A stretch of DNA of 64,000 bases from Vibrio sp. LaRot3 (GTDB taxonomy: Bacteria; Pseudomonadota; Gammaproteobacteria; Enterobacterales; Vibrionaceae): NCBI RefSeq assembly GCF_027587025.1, contig NZ_JAPPTI010000003.1:294421-358420 (forward strand), in the 5' to 3' direction. Of the stretch, positions 1 through 9,972 are shown piece by piece; the stretch's first letter is position 1; each line of letters begins with the position of its first letter. Under the pieces are notes generated by a model. The model was given only the letters and a program-made list of their open reading frames with translations, searched no databases and was not told the DNA's origin. The translations under genes were made by a program, and so were the position numbers.

Positions 1-972
1 ACCATTTCGGACGAAGAGGTCTCTCAAGAAGATATGGATCGTGCGATTCATACTGCCAAGTCGATTAAAATTGGTGAAGAACAGCGTATTTTGCATGTGA
101 TTCCTCAAGAATTTACGATCGATTACCAAGAGGGCATTAAAAACCCTCTCGGTCTATCAGGTGTTCGCATGGAAGTAAGCGTACACCTAATTTCTTGTCA
201 TAGTGATATGGCACGAAACATTATTAAGGCGGTTGAGCGTTGTGGCTTAACGGTCGAACATTTGGTTTATTCTGGCTTAGCAGCAAGCAACGCCGTCATC
301 ACAGAAGATGAACGTGAGCTCGGTGTTTGTGTAGTCGATATTGGTGCCGGCACGATGGATGTTTCTATCTGGACTGGTGGTGCACTTCGTCATACAGAAG
401 TATTTGCTTATGCGGGAAATGCCGTAACCAGTGATATTGCTTTTGCATTTGGTACTCCGGTAAACGATGCTGAAGAGATAAAAGTAAAATATGGCTGTGC
501 TCTTAGCGAGCTGGTCAGCAAGGATGACACGGTTAATGTCCCAAGTGTGGGCGGGCGTCCATCAAGAAGTTTACAAAGACAAACTTTGTCTGAAGTGATT
601 GAGCCGCGATATACTGAATTAATGGGTCTTGTTAACCAAACTATCGATACCGTTCAAGAAAAGCTGCGTGAAGAGGGCATCAAGCATCATCTAGCAGCCG
701 GTGTGGTACTAACAGGTGGCGCATCGCAAATTGAAGGTTTGGTAGAGTGTGCGGAGCGTGTATTCCGCAACCAAGTTAGAGTTGGCAAACCTTTAGAGGT
801 AAGCGGCTTAACAGATTACGTAAAAGAGCCGTATCATTCTACGGCAGTTGGTTTACTTCATTACGCAAGAGACAGTCAAATTAATGACGACACTGAGTAC
901 AGCGAGCCAAAGCGCCAACCAGTAACGTCGCTATTTAGTCGCTTTCGTAATTGGATACAAAAAGAGTTTTAA
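1..972 (+). CDS. ftsA: Cell division protein FtsA (3' part, start outside window)
   Basis: FtsA is the actin-like ATPase that anchors FtsZ to the inner membrane and recruits later divisome proteins. The reading frame is open from base 1, so about 323 C-terminal residues of an approximately 420-residue protein are present. Visible signatures are the actin-family phosphate motif CVVDIGAGTMD, the later GVVLTGGAS motif, and a basic amphipathic C-terminal tail ending NWIQKEF, which is the usual membrane-targeting helix. ftsZ follows after 30 bases, as in the dcw cluster of gamma-proteobacteria. The first in-frame ATG at base 34 is internal and is not the start. Confidence 0.97.
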   Translation, partial: TISDEEVSQEDMDRAIHTAKSIKIGEEQRILHVIPQEFTIDYQEGIKNPLGLSGVRMEVSVHLISCHSDMARNIIKAVERCGLTVEHLVYSGLAASNAVITEDERELGVCVVDIGAGTMDVSIWTGGALRHTEVFAYAGNAVTSDIAFAFGTPVNDAEEIKVKYGCALSELVSKDDTVNVPSVGGRPSRSLQRQTLSEVIEPRYTELMGLVNQTIDTVQEKLREEGIKHHLAAGVVLTGGASQIEGLVECAERVFRNQVRVGKPLEVSGLTDYVKEPYHSTAVGLLHYARDSQINDDTEYSEPKRQPVTSLFSRFRNWIQKEF

Positions 973-1002
973 CCTGAGCAGCAGGAAAAACGGAGATAAC
1001 AC

Positions 1003-2229
1003 ATGTTTGAACCGATGATGGAAATGTCTGACGACGCAGTAATTAAGGTCGTTGGTGTTGGTGGCGGCGGCGGTAATGCCGTTGAGCACATGGTACGCGA
1101 ATCCATTGAAGGTGTGGAATTCATCAGTATCAATACTGATGCGCAAGCACTGCGTAAGACAAGCGTCAACAGCGTCATCCAAATTGGCGGTGATATGACA
1201 AAAGGTCTAGGTGCAGGTGCAAATCCTCAAGTAGGACGTGACGCTGCTCTCGAAGATCGAGATAGAATTAAAGAAGAACTCGCTGGTGCCGATATGGTAT
1301 TTATCGCAGCGGGTATGGGTGGCGGTACTGGTACTGGTGCTGCCCCTGTAATTGCTGAAGTGGCTAAAGAGCTAGGTATTCTTACTGTAGCTGTTGTAAC
1401 TAAGCCATTTAGCTTTGAAGGTAAAAAGCGTCTAGCGTTTGCGGAGCAAGGTATTGAAGAGTTATCTAAACACGTTGACTCTCTGATCACTATCCCGAAC
1501 GAGAAGCTACTGAAAGTACTAGGTCGCGGCATCACTTTGTTAGAAGCCTTTGCAAGTGCGAACGATGTACTTAAGAACGCAGTTCAAGGTATTGCAGAGC
1601 TAATCACTCGCCCTGGCATGATCAACGTCGACTTTGCAGACGTACGCACAGTAATGTCGGAGATGGGTCACGCTATGATGGGCAGCGGTGTTGCTAAAGG
1701 TGAAGACCGAGCTGAAGAAGCGGCAGAGATGGCTATCTCTAGCCCACTTCTAGAAGACATCGACCTAGCAGGTGCGCGCGGTGTGCTTGTAAACATCACA
1801 GCGGGCATGGACATGCGTCTAGATGAATTCGAAACGGTAGGTAACACAGTGAAAGCCTTCGCTTCGGATAACGCAACAGTAGTTATCGGTACTTCTCTAG
1901 ACCCAGACATGGCTGATGAAATCCGTGTAACAGTAGTTGCAACTGGCATCGGCAATGAGAAGAAACCTGACATTACGCTAGTAGCAGGCGGTAAAGCAAA
2001 AGTTGCACCTGTGGCACAACCTCAGTCACAACCGGCAGCACAGCAACCAGCAGCGGTGAAAGTAGAAGAGAAACCGGCACAAACATTGCAAGAGAAACCC
2101 CAAGTGGCTTCTCAGCCGGCAACTTCTTCGTCAGCGAGTACAGCAGGCAGTAGCCAAAGTGCGGCGCCAAAAGTAGAAAAAGATGGGTACTTAGATATTC
2201 CAGCGTTTCTACGTCGTCAAGCTGACTAA
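1003..2229 (+). CDS. ftsZ: Cell division GTPase FtsZ
   Basis: Tubulin-like GTPase that polymerises into the Z-ring at midcell. The 408-residue protein has the N-terminal GVGGGGGNA nucleotide-binding segment, the tubulin signature GGGTGTGA in the first third, and the synergy-loop region around [11 protein letters not shown]. After a proline/glutamine/alanine-rich linker (about residues 325-390) comes the conserved C-terminal peptide [11 protein letters not shown], which contacts FtsA, ZipA and other partners. The ATG at 1003 is preceded by a GGAG ribosome-binding sequence. It lies directly downstream of ftsA and is probably cotranscribed with it. Confidence 0.99.
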   Translation: MFEPMMEMSDDAVIKVVGVGGGGGNAVEHMVRESIEGVEFISINTDAQALRKTSVNSVIQIGGDMTKGLGAGANPQVGRDAALEDRDRIKEELAGADMVFIAAGMGGGTGTGAAPVIAEVAKELGILTVAVVTKPFSFEGKKRLAFAEQGIEELSKHVDSLITIPNEKLLKVLGRGITLLEAFASANDVLKNAVQGIAELITRPGMINVDFADVRTVMSEMGHAMMGSGVAKGEDRAEEAAEMAISSPLLEDIDLAGARGVLVNITAGMDMRLDEFETVGNTVKAFASDNATVVIGTSLDPDMADEIRVTVVATGIGNEKKPDITLVAGGKAKVAPVAQPQSQPAAQQPAAVKVEEKPAQTLQEKPQVASQPATSSSASTAGSSQSAAPKVEKDGYLDIPAFLRRQAD

Positions 2230-2241
2230 TTGCGTCAAAAT

Positions 2242-2269
2242 TTGACATGGTTCTAAAATGTGGTACGAT
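2242..2269 (+). promoter_or_regulatory. Sigma-70 promoter for lpxC
   Basis: A consensus -35 TTGACA (2242-2247) is followed after 16 bases by TACGAT (2264-2269). It lies in the 97-base gap between ftsZ and lpxC, about 58 bases before the lpxC start codon. This would let lpxC be transcribed independently of the upstream dcw genes. Prediction from sequence only. Confidence 0.6.
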
Positions 2270-2326
2270 TCGCGGCCGATGAACTCATCGGACCGTGATT
2301 TGTAGCACTAATACTGAGGCAAGTAG

Positions 2327-3244
2327 ATGATCAGACAACGTACTCTGAAAGAAATAGTGAAAACGACGGGTGTAGGCTTACACTCTGGTCGTAAAGTAAC
2401 TTTGACTCTTCGCCCAGCTGCCGCAAATACAGGTGTTATTTATCGTCGTACCGACCTTAATCCACCTGTCGATTTTCCGGCGGATCCTGAATCAGTTCGC
2501 GATACAATGCTTTGTACTGCATTGATTAACGACCAAGGCGTGAGAATTTCAACTGTTGAGCACCTTAATGCGGCGCTAGCAGGTATGGGTATCGACAACG
2601 TAATCGTTGAAGTCGACGCACCTGAAATTCCAATCATGGATGGCAGTGCAAGCCCATTCGTTTACTTGCTACAACAAGCAGGTATCGAAGAGCAAAACGC
2701 AGCGAAACGTTTTATCCGTATTAAGAAACCAGTTCGTTTTGAAGACGAAGATAAATGGGCAGAATTTGTACCATTTAACGGTTTCCGTATGGACTTTGAA
2801 ATTGACTTCAGTCACCCAGCGATCGAATCAGATGAGCAACGCATGCTGTTTGATTTCTCTTCGCAAGGTTTTGTAAAAGAGATCTCTCGTGCTCGTACCT
2901 TTGGCTTCATGCGCGACATCGAGTATCTTCAATCTCAAAACCTATGTTTAGGTGGTAGCTTTGACTGTGCAATCGTACTGGATGATTACCGAATTCTTAA
3001 CGAAGAAGGCCTTCGTTTTGATAATGAATTCGTAACTCATAAAGTACTCGATGCGATTGGTGACTTGTACATGTGTGGTCACCCAATCATCGGTGAATTC
3101 CGAGCATACAAATCTGGCCATGGACTAAATAACCAACTTCTTCGTGCAGTACTTGCTGATCAAGAAGCGTGGGAATGGGTTACTTTCGAAGAAGAAGAGA
3201 CGTCTCCGGTGGCGTTTGCCGATCCCAGTCTCGTGATGGCTTAA
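2327..3244 (+). CDS. lpxC: UDP-3-O-acyl-N-acetylglucosamine deacetylase LpxC
   Basis: Zinc amidase that catalyses the committed step of lipid A synthesis in the cytoplasm. The 305-residue length is typical. The family zinc ligands are visible in [10 protein letters not shown] and in [10 protein letters not shown], and the catalytic histidine is in the KSGHGLNN segment. The N-terminus ([19 protein letters not shown]) is characteristic of the family. It follows ftsZ, as in other gamma-proteobacteria, and has its own predicted promoter. In E. coli LpxC is controlled by FtsH proteolysis through its C-terminal tail; here the tail ends DPSLVMA, short and partly hydrophobic, so similar control is plausible but not shown. 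Confidence 0.99.
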   Translation: MIRQRTLKEIVKTTGVGLHSGRKVTLTLRPAAANTGVIYRRTDLNPPVDFPADPESVRDTMLCTALINDQGVRISTVEHLNAALAGMGIDNVIVEVDAPEIPIMDGSASPFVYLLQQAGIEEQNAAKRFIRIKKPVRFEDEDKWAEFVPFNGFRMDFEIDFSHPAIESDEQRMLFDFSSQGFVKEISRARTFGFMRDIEYLQSQNLCLGGSFDCAIVLDDYRILNEEGLRFDNEFVTHKVLDAIGDLYMCGHPIIGEFRAYKSGHGLNNQLLRAVLADQEAWEWVTFEEEETSPVAFADPSLVMA

Positions 3245-3260
3245 GTATCGAATAGAATCA

Positions 3261-3290
3261 AAAAAACCAGACTTAACGTCTGGTTTTTTT
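3261..3290. terminator. Bidirectional intrinsic terminator (lpxC / dciA)
   Basis: Stem CCAGAC/GTCTGG with a TTAAC loop, flanked by an A tract on the left and a T tract on the right. The two genes converge here, so it can end transcription from both sides. Confidence 0.85.
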
Positions 3291-3318
3291 ATGTCTGAAT
3301 TTTGCTGCTACTGAAAAA

Positions 3319-3774
3319 CTATTCTTTATTCGCCAGTTTCGCTAGGCTTTCCAAACGCGCTTTCACTTTTGGTGATGCACCTGACGCAATCATCTTTAAA
3401 TAATCCGCTGCCGTCTCTGAAATAGGGTCGCGCTTTTTAGCTTCGGCTTGTCGAGGGTTGGTGTTTACTTTATACAACTCAGGATTGATCTGTACGTCGA
3501 TAGCAATCAGCCCTGCAAATCCGTTGGATCTTAGTTGGTTGAGAATATTCAATCGATCATAATTGAGCGTCATTTTGATCGCAGCACTGGCGACTTCGAG
3601 TACTAATTGACCATCACGAACGTTTGCCGCGCGGCAATGGTTGACCGCTGACTTAGGTAAGATCTCTTTCAAGATCTTATTGATCGTCATGATTTCTTGA
3701 GCGTGTTGCTGCAGCTTAGAAAAATGGGATTCGGCGATGATATCGTTGCCCAAAGTGGGGCGATGATCTCTCAT
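3319..3774 (-). CDS. dciA: DciA (DUF721) replicative helicase loader
   Basis: A 151-residue protein of the DUF721/DciA family. DciA proteins help load the DnaB helicase and are the usual loader in bacteria that lack DnaC. The N-terminal about 110 residues show the compact KH-like domain pattern (INKILKEILP, then VRDGQLVLEVASAA, then YDRLNILNQLRS), and the C-terminal part is lysine/alanine-rich and probably disordered. The gene is convergent with lpxC and divergent from secA, in the place where E. coli has secM. Recognition is by sequence pattern and by the known position of the Vibrio gene. Confidence 0.85.
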   Translation of the reverse strand: MRDHRPTLGNDIIAESHFSKLQQHAQEIMTINKILKEILPKSAVNHCRAANVRDGQLVLEVASAAIKMTLNYDRLNILNQLRSNGFAGLIAIDVQINPELYKVNTNPRQAEAKKRDPISETAADYLKMIASGASPKVKARLESLAKLANKE

Positions 3775-4096
3775 AATTGTGCCTAGTATTGAATGCTTAG
3801 CCCTATTTTAGTCAATGCCGTTACTAAGTGATAGAGGCAAATACGGATAAACTTACGCCAATCAATGACAAAAAATCACAAGTGCTTCAAACAAATCACT
3901 TATAGATTGGTCGTTAGTGATAAAATTCCTTAAACTATTTGCCACTTAAACTAGCTACAGCCTTGAAAATCTAAGTTCTCACCACAATATCTTGGGATAA
4001 ATGATTTATCTCAGTATTCTTAGTTCAAAACTGATAGAGACTGAAGGCATTAAGAATTGATCGTGCCCGATCGAATGATAGAGAGATTCATACAAA
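3775..4096. other. Divergent dciA-secA intergenic region
   Basis: A 322-base AT-rich gap that must hold the promoters of dciA (minus) and secA (plus). I see no clear consensus -35/-10 pair and no reading frame resembling the SecM arrest peptide, which in E. coli lies just before secA. The secA start has only a modest purine-rich sequence (GAGAGA) about 12 bases upstream. Confidence 0.5.
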
Positions 4097-6823
4097 ATGA
4101 TAACTAAGCTACTGACAAAGGTAATTGGCAGTCGCAACGATCGTACTTTGCGTCGCCTTAGAAAAATTGTAAAAGAAATTAATAATTACGAACCAACGTT
4201 TGAAGCACTTTCAGATGAAGAACTGAAAGCGAAAACGGTGGAATTCCGTCAGCGCCTAGAGCAGGGTGAAACACTAGACAAACTCCTACCAGAAGCATTT
4301 GCAACTGTTCGCGAAGCATCAAAACGTGTGTACGGCATGCGTCATTTCGATGTTCAGCTTATTGGTGGTATGGTTCTAAACGCAGGCCAAATCGCAGAGA
4401 TGCGTACTGGTGAAGGTAAAACGCTAACAGCAACGTTGCCTGCATATCTAAACGCACTTCCAGGTAAAGGTGTTCACATCGTAACAGTGAACGACTACCT
4501 TGCTTCTCGTGATGCGGAAACCAACCGCCCACTATTCGAATTCCTAGGTATGACTGTTGGTGTCAACGTACCAAACATGCCTCCTCAAGCTAAGAAAGAA
4601 GCTTACCAAGCAGACATTCTATACGGCACGAACAACGAATTTGGCTTCGATTATCTACGTGACAACATGGCCTTCCGTGAAGAAGACCGCGTTCAACGCG
4701 CTCGTTTCTTTGCTGTAGTCGATGAAGTTGACTCAATCTTAATCGATGAAGCGCGTACGCCACTTATTATCTCTGGTCCTGCAGAAGATAGTTCAGAGCT
4801 TTATGTTCGTATCAATACGTTGATTCCTCATCTAGAGAAGCAAGAACAAGAAGACTCTGAAGAGTACCGCGGTGACGGTCACTACACAGTTGATGAGAAA
4901 TCTAAGCAAGTCTACCTAACTGAAACAGGCCAAGAGTTTGTTGAAGAACTGATGGTTAAGAATGGCCTAATGGAAGAGGGTGACACACTTTACTCTCCAA
5001 CGAACATTAGCCTACTGCACCACGTAAACGCAGCGCTTCGTGCTCACGTTCTGTTTGAAATTAACGTTGATTACATCGTTAATGAAGAAGGTGAAGTTGT
5101 CATCGTTGATGAGCATACTGGCCGTACAATGCCGGGTCGTCGTTGGTCTGAAGGTCTTCACCAAGCGGTTGAAGCGAAAGAAGGCGTTAAGATCCAAAAC
5201 GAAAACCAAACACTGGCATCGATTACTTTCCAGAACTTCTTCCGTCTTTATGAAAAACTGTCTGGCATGACAGGTACAGCAGATACAGAAGCATTCGAAT
5301 TCCAATCTATTTACGGTCTAGAAACGGTGGTTATCCCAACCAACAAACCTATGATTCGTGATGATATGGCGGACGTTGTCTACCGTACTGAAGCTGAAAA
5401 ATTTGACGCAATCATTGAAGATATCAAAGAGCGTGTAGCGAAAGGTCAGCCTTCACTGGTAGGTACAGTATCGATTGAAAAATCTGAACTGCTATCAAAC
5501 GCACTGAAGAAAGCCAAGATTAAGCACAACGTACTTAACGCCAAATTCCACGAAAAAGAAGCGGAAATTGTTGCGGAAGCGGGTACGCCGGGTGCGGTTA
5601 CTATTGCAACTAACATGGCAGGTCGTGGTACCGATATCGTGTTAGGTGGTAGCTGGCAAGCTCAGGTTGAAAAACTGGATAACCCATCTCAAGCTCAAAT
5701 CGACCAGATTAAAGCAGAATGGAAAGTGATTCATGACCAAGTACTAGAAGCGGGCGGTCTGCACATTATCGGTACAGAGCGTCACGAATCTCGTCGTATC
5801 GATAACCAGCTACGTGGTCGTTCTGGTCGTCAAGGTGATGCAGGTTCTTCTCGTTTCTACCTATCAATGGAAGACTCTCTACTACGTATCTTCACTTCAG
5901 ATCGCATGGCAAGCATTATCCAAAGTGGTATGGATGAAGGTGAAGCTATCGAATCGAAAATGCTGTCTCGTTCAATTGAAAAAGCGCAACGTAAAGTGGA
6001 AGGTCGTAACTTCGATATTCGTAAACAGCTTCTTGAGTACGATGACGTTGCCAATGACCAACGTAAAGTGGTTTACGAATTGCGCGATGAACTGATGGTT
6101 GCTGAAGACATCAGTGAAATGATCGAGCAAAACCGTGCAGACGTGATCAACGCATTGGTTGATGAATACATTCCACCACAATCTCTAGAAGAGATGTGGG
6201 ATGTAGAAGGTCTGCAAGATCGTCTGAAAAACGATTTCGACTTAGATGCGCCAGTGAAGCAATGGCTTGAAGAAGATGACAAGCTGTACGAAGAAGCACT
6301 GCGTGAGAAGATCCTTGAAACAGCGGTAGCCGTTTACAAAGAGAAAGAAGAGATCGTAGGCGAACAGGTTCTACGTAACTTCGAGAAATCGGTAATGCTA
6401 CAAACGCTAGATACGCTTTGGAAAGAGCACCTAGCAGCAATGGATCACCTACGTCAAGGTATCCATCTACGTGGCTACGCTCAGAAGAACCCGAAACAAG
6501 AGTACAAACGTGAGTCGTTTGAACTATTCGAAGGTCTACTAGAAGCGCTGAAATCTGATGTGATCATGCTACTTTCACGTGTACGCGTTCAACAGCAAGA
6601 AGAAGTTGAACGCATGGAAGCTCAGCGTCGTGCGCAAGCAGAAGAAGCGGCTCGCCGTGCTCAAGCACAACACGCATCAGCAGAAAATCAGTTAGCAGAT
6701 GGTGAAGAGCAACCACAAGGTCCACAAACGGTAGTACGTGAAGAGCGTAAAGTTGGCCGTAATGAGCCTTGCCCATGTGGTAGTGGTAAGAAGTATAAGC
6801 AGTGTCACGGCAAAATCGACTGA
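4097..6823 (+). CDS. secA: Preprotein translocase ATPase SecA
   Basis: Motor of the Sec pathway, driving unfolded preproteins through SecYEG. The 908-residue protein has Walker A in [11 protein letters not shown], the DEAD-type Walker B in [15 protein letters not shown], and the helicase motif [18 protein letters not shown]. The preprotein-crosslinking and scaffold domains lie between and after these, and the C-terminal zinc-binding tail is [14 protein letters not shown]. Full length and intact. It is preceded by a 322-base intergenic region and followed by a palindromic repeat and a terminator, so it is probably monocistronic, with mutT separately started. Confidence 0.99.
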   Translation: MITKLLTKVIGSRNDRTLRRLRKIVKEINNYEPTFEALSDEELKAKTVEFRQRLEQGETLDKLLPEAFATVREASKRVYGMRHFDVQLIGGMVLNAGQIAEMRTGEGKTLTATLPAYLNALPGKGVHIVTVNDYLASRDAETNRPLFEFLGMTVGVNVPNMPPQAKKEAYQADILYGTNNEFGFDYLRDNMAFREEDRVQRARFFAVVDEVDSILIDEARTPLIISGPAEDSSELYVRINTLIPHLEKQEQEDSEEYRGDGHYTVDEKSKQVYLTETGQEFVEELMVKNGLMEEGDTLYSPTNISLLHHVNAALRAHVLFEINVDYIVNEEGEVVIVDEHTGRTMPGRRWSEGLHQAVEAKEGVKIQNENQTLASITFQNFFRLYEKLSGMTGTADTEAFEFQSIYGLETVVIPTNKPMIRDDMADVVYRTEAEKFDAIIEDIKERVAKGQPSLVGTVSIEKSELLSNALKKAKIKHNVLNAKFHEKEAEIVAEAGTPGAVTIATNMAGRGTDIVLGGSWQAQVEKLDNPSQAQIDQIKAEWKVIHDQVLEAGGLHIIGTERHESRRIDNQLRGRSGRQGDAGSSRFYLSMEDSLLRIFTSDRMASIIQSGMDEGEAIESKMLSRSIEKAQRKVEGRNFDIRKQLLEYDDVANDQRKVVYELRDELMVAEDISEMIEQNRADVINALVDEYIPPQSLEEMWDVEGLQDRLKNDFDLDAPVKQWLEEDDKLYEEALREKILETAVAVYKEKEEIVGEQVLRNFEKSVMLQTLDTLWKEHLAAMDHLRQGIHLRGYAQKNPKQEYKRESFELFEGLLEALKSDVIMLLSRVRVQQQEEVERMEAQRRAQAEEAARRAQAQHASAENQLADGEEQPQGPQTVVREERKVGRNEPCPCGSGKKYKQCHGKID

Positions 6824-6829
6824 TGCGTC

Positions 6830-6914
6830 GTTGTAAAGGCTGATAACTGTGTTGGCAATGCTCATTTACACTAGTAAATTCCGCGTTGCCTCCTTGTTCT
6901 CAACCATTACAACT
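6830..6914. repeat. 85-bp imperfect palindromic element after secA
   Basis: The element begins with GTTGTAA and ends with the exact complement TTACAAC. The arms continue as an imperfect inverted repeat (GGCTGATAACTGTGTTGGCAA against TTGCCTCCTTGTTCTCAACC). At the centre is a short perfect hairpin, TTTAC-ACTA-GTAAA. The layout resembles ERIC-like or other small palindromic repeats placed downstream of genes. I found no second copy in this window, so calling it a dispersed repeat rests on its architecture and a general memory of similar Vibrio intergenic elements. Confidence 0.5.
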
Positions 6915-6942
6915 TAGCCTCATAAAGAAAATGAGAATATGA

Positions 6943-6969
6943 AGAGTCGCTTAAGCGGCTCTTTTTTTA
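6943..6969 (+). terminator. Intrinsic terminator downstream of secA
   Basis: Stem AAGAGTCGC/GCGGCTCTT (one G-T pair) with a TTAA loop, followed by a run of Ts. It separates secA and the palindromic element from mutT. Confidence 0.75.
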
Positions 6970-7000
6970 ACTATACAAAAGCGATAGGGAAGAGAGAGCG

Positions 7001-7399
7001 ATGAAACGTATTCATATCGTTGCGGCAATTATCTTTAATCAAGATAAGTCAGAGATTTTTATTACTAAGCGACCAGATGACAAACATAAAGGCGGCTTTT
7101 GGGAGTTTCCGGGTGGCAAAGTGGAAGCGGATGAAACCATTGAACAAGCAATGACTCGTGAACTTAATGAAGAGATTGGGATTACTGTCACTGAGCAGTC
7201 GCTGTTTGAACATTTGGAATATGACTATCCAGACAAATCACTTAAATTTGATTTTATCTCGGTGACGGCATTTGAAGGTAAGCCTTATGGCCGTGAAGGT
7301 CAGCAAGGCGAGTGGGTGAAGATTGAGCAGCTTTCTGGTTATCAATTTCCAGAAGCGAACGTGCCAATTCTAGAACGTGTGATCCAACTATTTACGTAA
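7001..7399 (+). CDS. mutT: 8-oxo-dGTP diphosphatase MutT
   Basis: Nudix hydrolase that removes oxidised dGTP from the nucleotide pool and so prevents A:T to C:G transversions. The 132-residue length is typical. The Nudix box is visible as GGKVEADETIEQAMTRELNE followed by EIG. The N-terminus KRIHIVAAIIFN and the segment GFWEFPGGK match MutT rather than other Nudix families. ATG at 7001 follows a GAGAGAG sequence. The position just after secA is the same as in E. coli and supports the orthology. Confidence 0.95.
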   Translation: MKRIHIVAAIIFNQDKSEIFITKRPDDKHKGGFWEFPGGKVEADETIEQAMTRELNEEIGITVTEQSLFEHLEYDYPDKSLKFDFISVTAFEGKPYGREGQQGEWVKIEQLSGYQFPEANVPILERVIQLFT

Positions 7400-7511
7400 A
7401 TAATGTTGATCTATGTCTCAAAATGCTAGCCACTACAACGGTTTATTGGTAACTTAGAGGCATAAGATCTTTTTGGCTGAGTGAAGATCATTCACTTACG
7501 ACAGTAAATAA

Positions 7512-8336
<825 letters not shown>

Positions 8337-8347
8337 TACATATTTAT

Positions 8348-8372
8348 GCGTCAGCCAAGGCTGGCGCTTTTT
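8348..8372 (+). terminator. Intrinsic terminator downstream of dapB
   Basis: GC-rich hairpin GCGTCAGCC/GGCTGGCGC with one G-T pair and a minimal loop, followed by five Ts, 12 bases after the dapB stop codon. Confidence 0.85.
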
Positions 8373-8682
8373 GTATCTATCGAATATTGCCTAGATAATA
8401 ATCCCGTACTTATGCGCAAGTTTAGATGTTTTTTGTTGTTGTTTATGGGGTGTTTTTGTTGTTTTTGTTTTTAGTGCCTTAAAAGTTGTGGTTTTCTCTG
8501 GTTGCTGAACGTTTGCTTTTTGTTGTTCAAAAAAATGGCATGAGATGGAAGTCGATATTGGTTGGATTTAATTAAATTAGCCTTAAATCGTACTTTTAAA
8601 CTTCATAAAGTTGTGTTTTTGGCATCTTTACTGTTCTTTTTTGTCTTACTCTCTATAAATTCAATTTATTTCTCAATGTTTA

Positions 8683-8711
8683 TTGACACTCGTCACAAGC
8701 CTCATTAAAAT
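8683..8711 (+). promoter_or_regulatory. Sigma-70 promoter for carAB
   Basis: Perfect -35 TTGACA (8683-8688), a 17-base spacer, and -10 TAAAAT (8706-8711). It lies about 105 bases before the predicted carA start, giving a leader of about 100 bases. Confidence 0.75.
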
Positions 8712-8769
8712 ACCGCCAATTTGTCTAAATATACCAAAAACGCTTTTTTATGGCGAAATGGAAGGCAAA

Positions 8770-8808
8770 GTTGCAAATTAAATTATTATTTATGCATTTT
8801 TATTCTGG
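8770..8808 (+). promoter_or_regulatory. Tandem ArgR boxes before carA (predicted)
   Basis: Two 18-base ARG-box-like sequences separated by exactly 3 bases, the spacing known for ArgR operators. The distal one (8770-8787, GTTGCAAATTAAATTATT) is weaker. The proximal one (8791-8808, TATGCATTTTTATTCTGG) matches the TNTGAATWWWWATTCANW pattern well. The proximal box runs into the Shine-Dalgarno sequence CTGGAGG. Arginine repression of carAB by ArgR is established in E. coli; here it is inferred from sequence. Confidence 0.6.
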
Positions 8809-8816
8809 AGGTTGTC

Positions 8817-9956
8817 TTGAGTAAATTAGCACTGTTAGTCCTAGAAGATGGGACAGTGTTCCGCGGTGTGTCCATTGGCGCAGATGGTTCATCCGTTGGT
8901 GAAGTCGTTTTCAATACCTCGATGACGGGGTACCAAGAAATCCTTACTGATCCTTCCTATTCACAGCAAATCGTTACTCTTACTTATCCTCACATTGGCA
9001 ATACCGGAACCACTTCCGAAGACGAAGAATCTTCTTCAATTCATGCACAAGGCCTTGTGATTCGCGATCTCCCTCTTATCGCTTCTAACTTCCGTAATGA
9101 ACAATCCCTTTCTGATTACCTCAAGTCGCAAAACATCGTCGGCATTGCAGACATCGATACTCGTAAACTAACTCGTATTTTGCGTGAGAAAGGCGCACAA
9201 AACGGTTGTATCGTTGCTGGCAACAACTTAGACGAAGCGTTAGCTCTGGCTAAAGCAAAAGAATTCCCTGGCTTGAAAGGTATGGATCTTGCGAAAGAAG
9301 TTACAACAAAAGAGACGTATCAATGGAAACAAGGTTCGTGGACGCTTGAGGGTGGACTTCCTGAAGCGAAAGCAGACAGCGAATTGCCATATCACGTCGT
9401 TGCCTACGACTTCGGTGCAAAACGCAACATCTTGCGAATGCTTGTTGACCGAGGCTGCCGCCTAACCGTTGTTCCTGCTGAAACTTCAGCAGAAGAAGTG
9501 CTAGCACTTAACCCTGATGGCGTGTTCCTATCAAACGGCCCTGGTGACCCAGAACCGTGTACTTACGCAATTGAAGCGACCAAAGTATTCCTTGAAAAAG
9601 GTCTACCAATCTTTGGTATCTGTCTAGGTCACCAAATTCTGGCTCTAGCATCTGGCGCTCAAACGGTGAAAATGAAGTTTGGTCACCACGGTGCAAACCA
9701 CCCTGTAAAAGACCTAGACCGCAACGTAGTAATGATTACTTCACAAAACCACGGTTTTGCTGCGGATGAGAAGACGCTACCAGAAAATCTACGTGCAACT
9801 CACGTATCACTGTTTGATGGCTCTCTACAAGGTATCCACCGTACAGATAAGCCAGCATTCAGTTTCCAAGGTCACCCAGAAGCAAGCCCAGGTCCACACG
9901 ACGCGGCACCGCTATTTGACCACTTTATCGAACTAATTAAACAACACAGCGCTTAA
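8817..9956 (+). CDS. carA: Carbamoyl-phosphate synthase small (glutaminase) subunit CarA
   Basis: Glutaminase subunit that feeds ammonia to CarB for carbamoyl phosphate, a precursor of arginine and pyrimidines. I take a TTG start at 8817 because CTGGAGG lies 6 bases upstream and the protein then begins [17 protein letters not shown], as in the family, giving 379 residues. A frame extension back to 8721 adds an unlike sequence that overlaps the promoter region. The class I amidotransferase nucleophile is in [10 protein letters not shown], with the paired histidine and glutamate in [10 protein letters not shown]. carB follows after 16 bases. Confidence 0.97.
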   Translation: MSKLALLVLEDGTVFRGVSIGADGSSVGEVVFNTSMTGYQEILTDPSYSQQIVTLTYPHIGNTGTTSEDEESSSIHAQGLVIRDLPLIASNFRNEQSLSDYLKSQNIVGIADIDTRKLTRILREKGAQNGCIVAGNNLDEALALAKAKEFPGLKGMDLAKEVTTKETYQWKQGSWTLEGGLPEAKADSELPYHVVAYDFGAKRNILRMLVDRGCRLTVVPAETSAEEVLALNPDGVFLSNGPGDPEPCTYAIEATKVFLEKGLPIFGICLGHQILALASGAQTVKMKFGHHGANHPVKDLDRNVVMITSQNHGFAADEKTLPENLRATHVSLFDGSLQGIHRTDKPAFSFQGHPEASPGPHDAAPLFDHFIELIKQHSA

Positions 9957-9972
9957 TTCGGAGTAGTAGATA

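Larger units (their letters stand above)
8373..8816 (+). other. Long T-rich region upstream of carA
   Basis: A 444-base non-coding stretch with very T- and TTG-rich sequence in its first half (8420-8530). The promoter and ArgR boxes described separately lie in its last 135 bases. I see no gene or clear structured RNA in the rest. Confidence 0.5.

Noticed and set aside
8721..8816. N-terminal extension of carA from an ATG at 8721
   Set aside because: It would start within 15 bases of the -10 element and add 32 residues absent from the family. The TTG at 8817 has an excellent ribosome site and gives the normal length.
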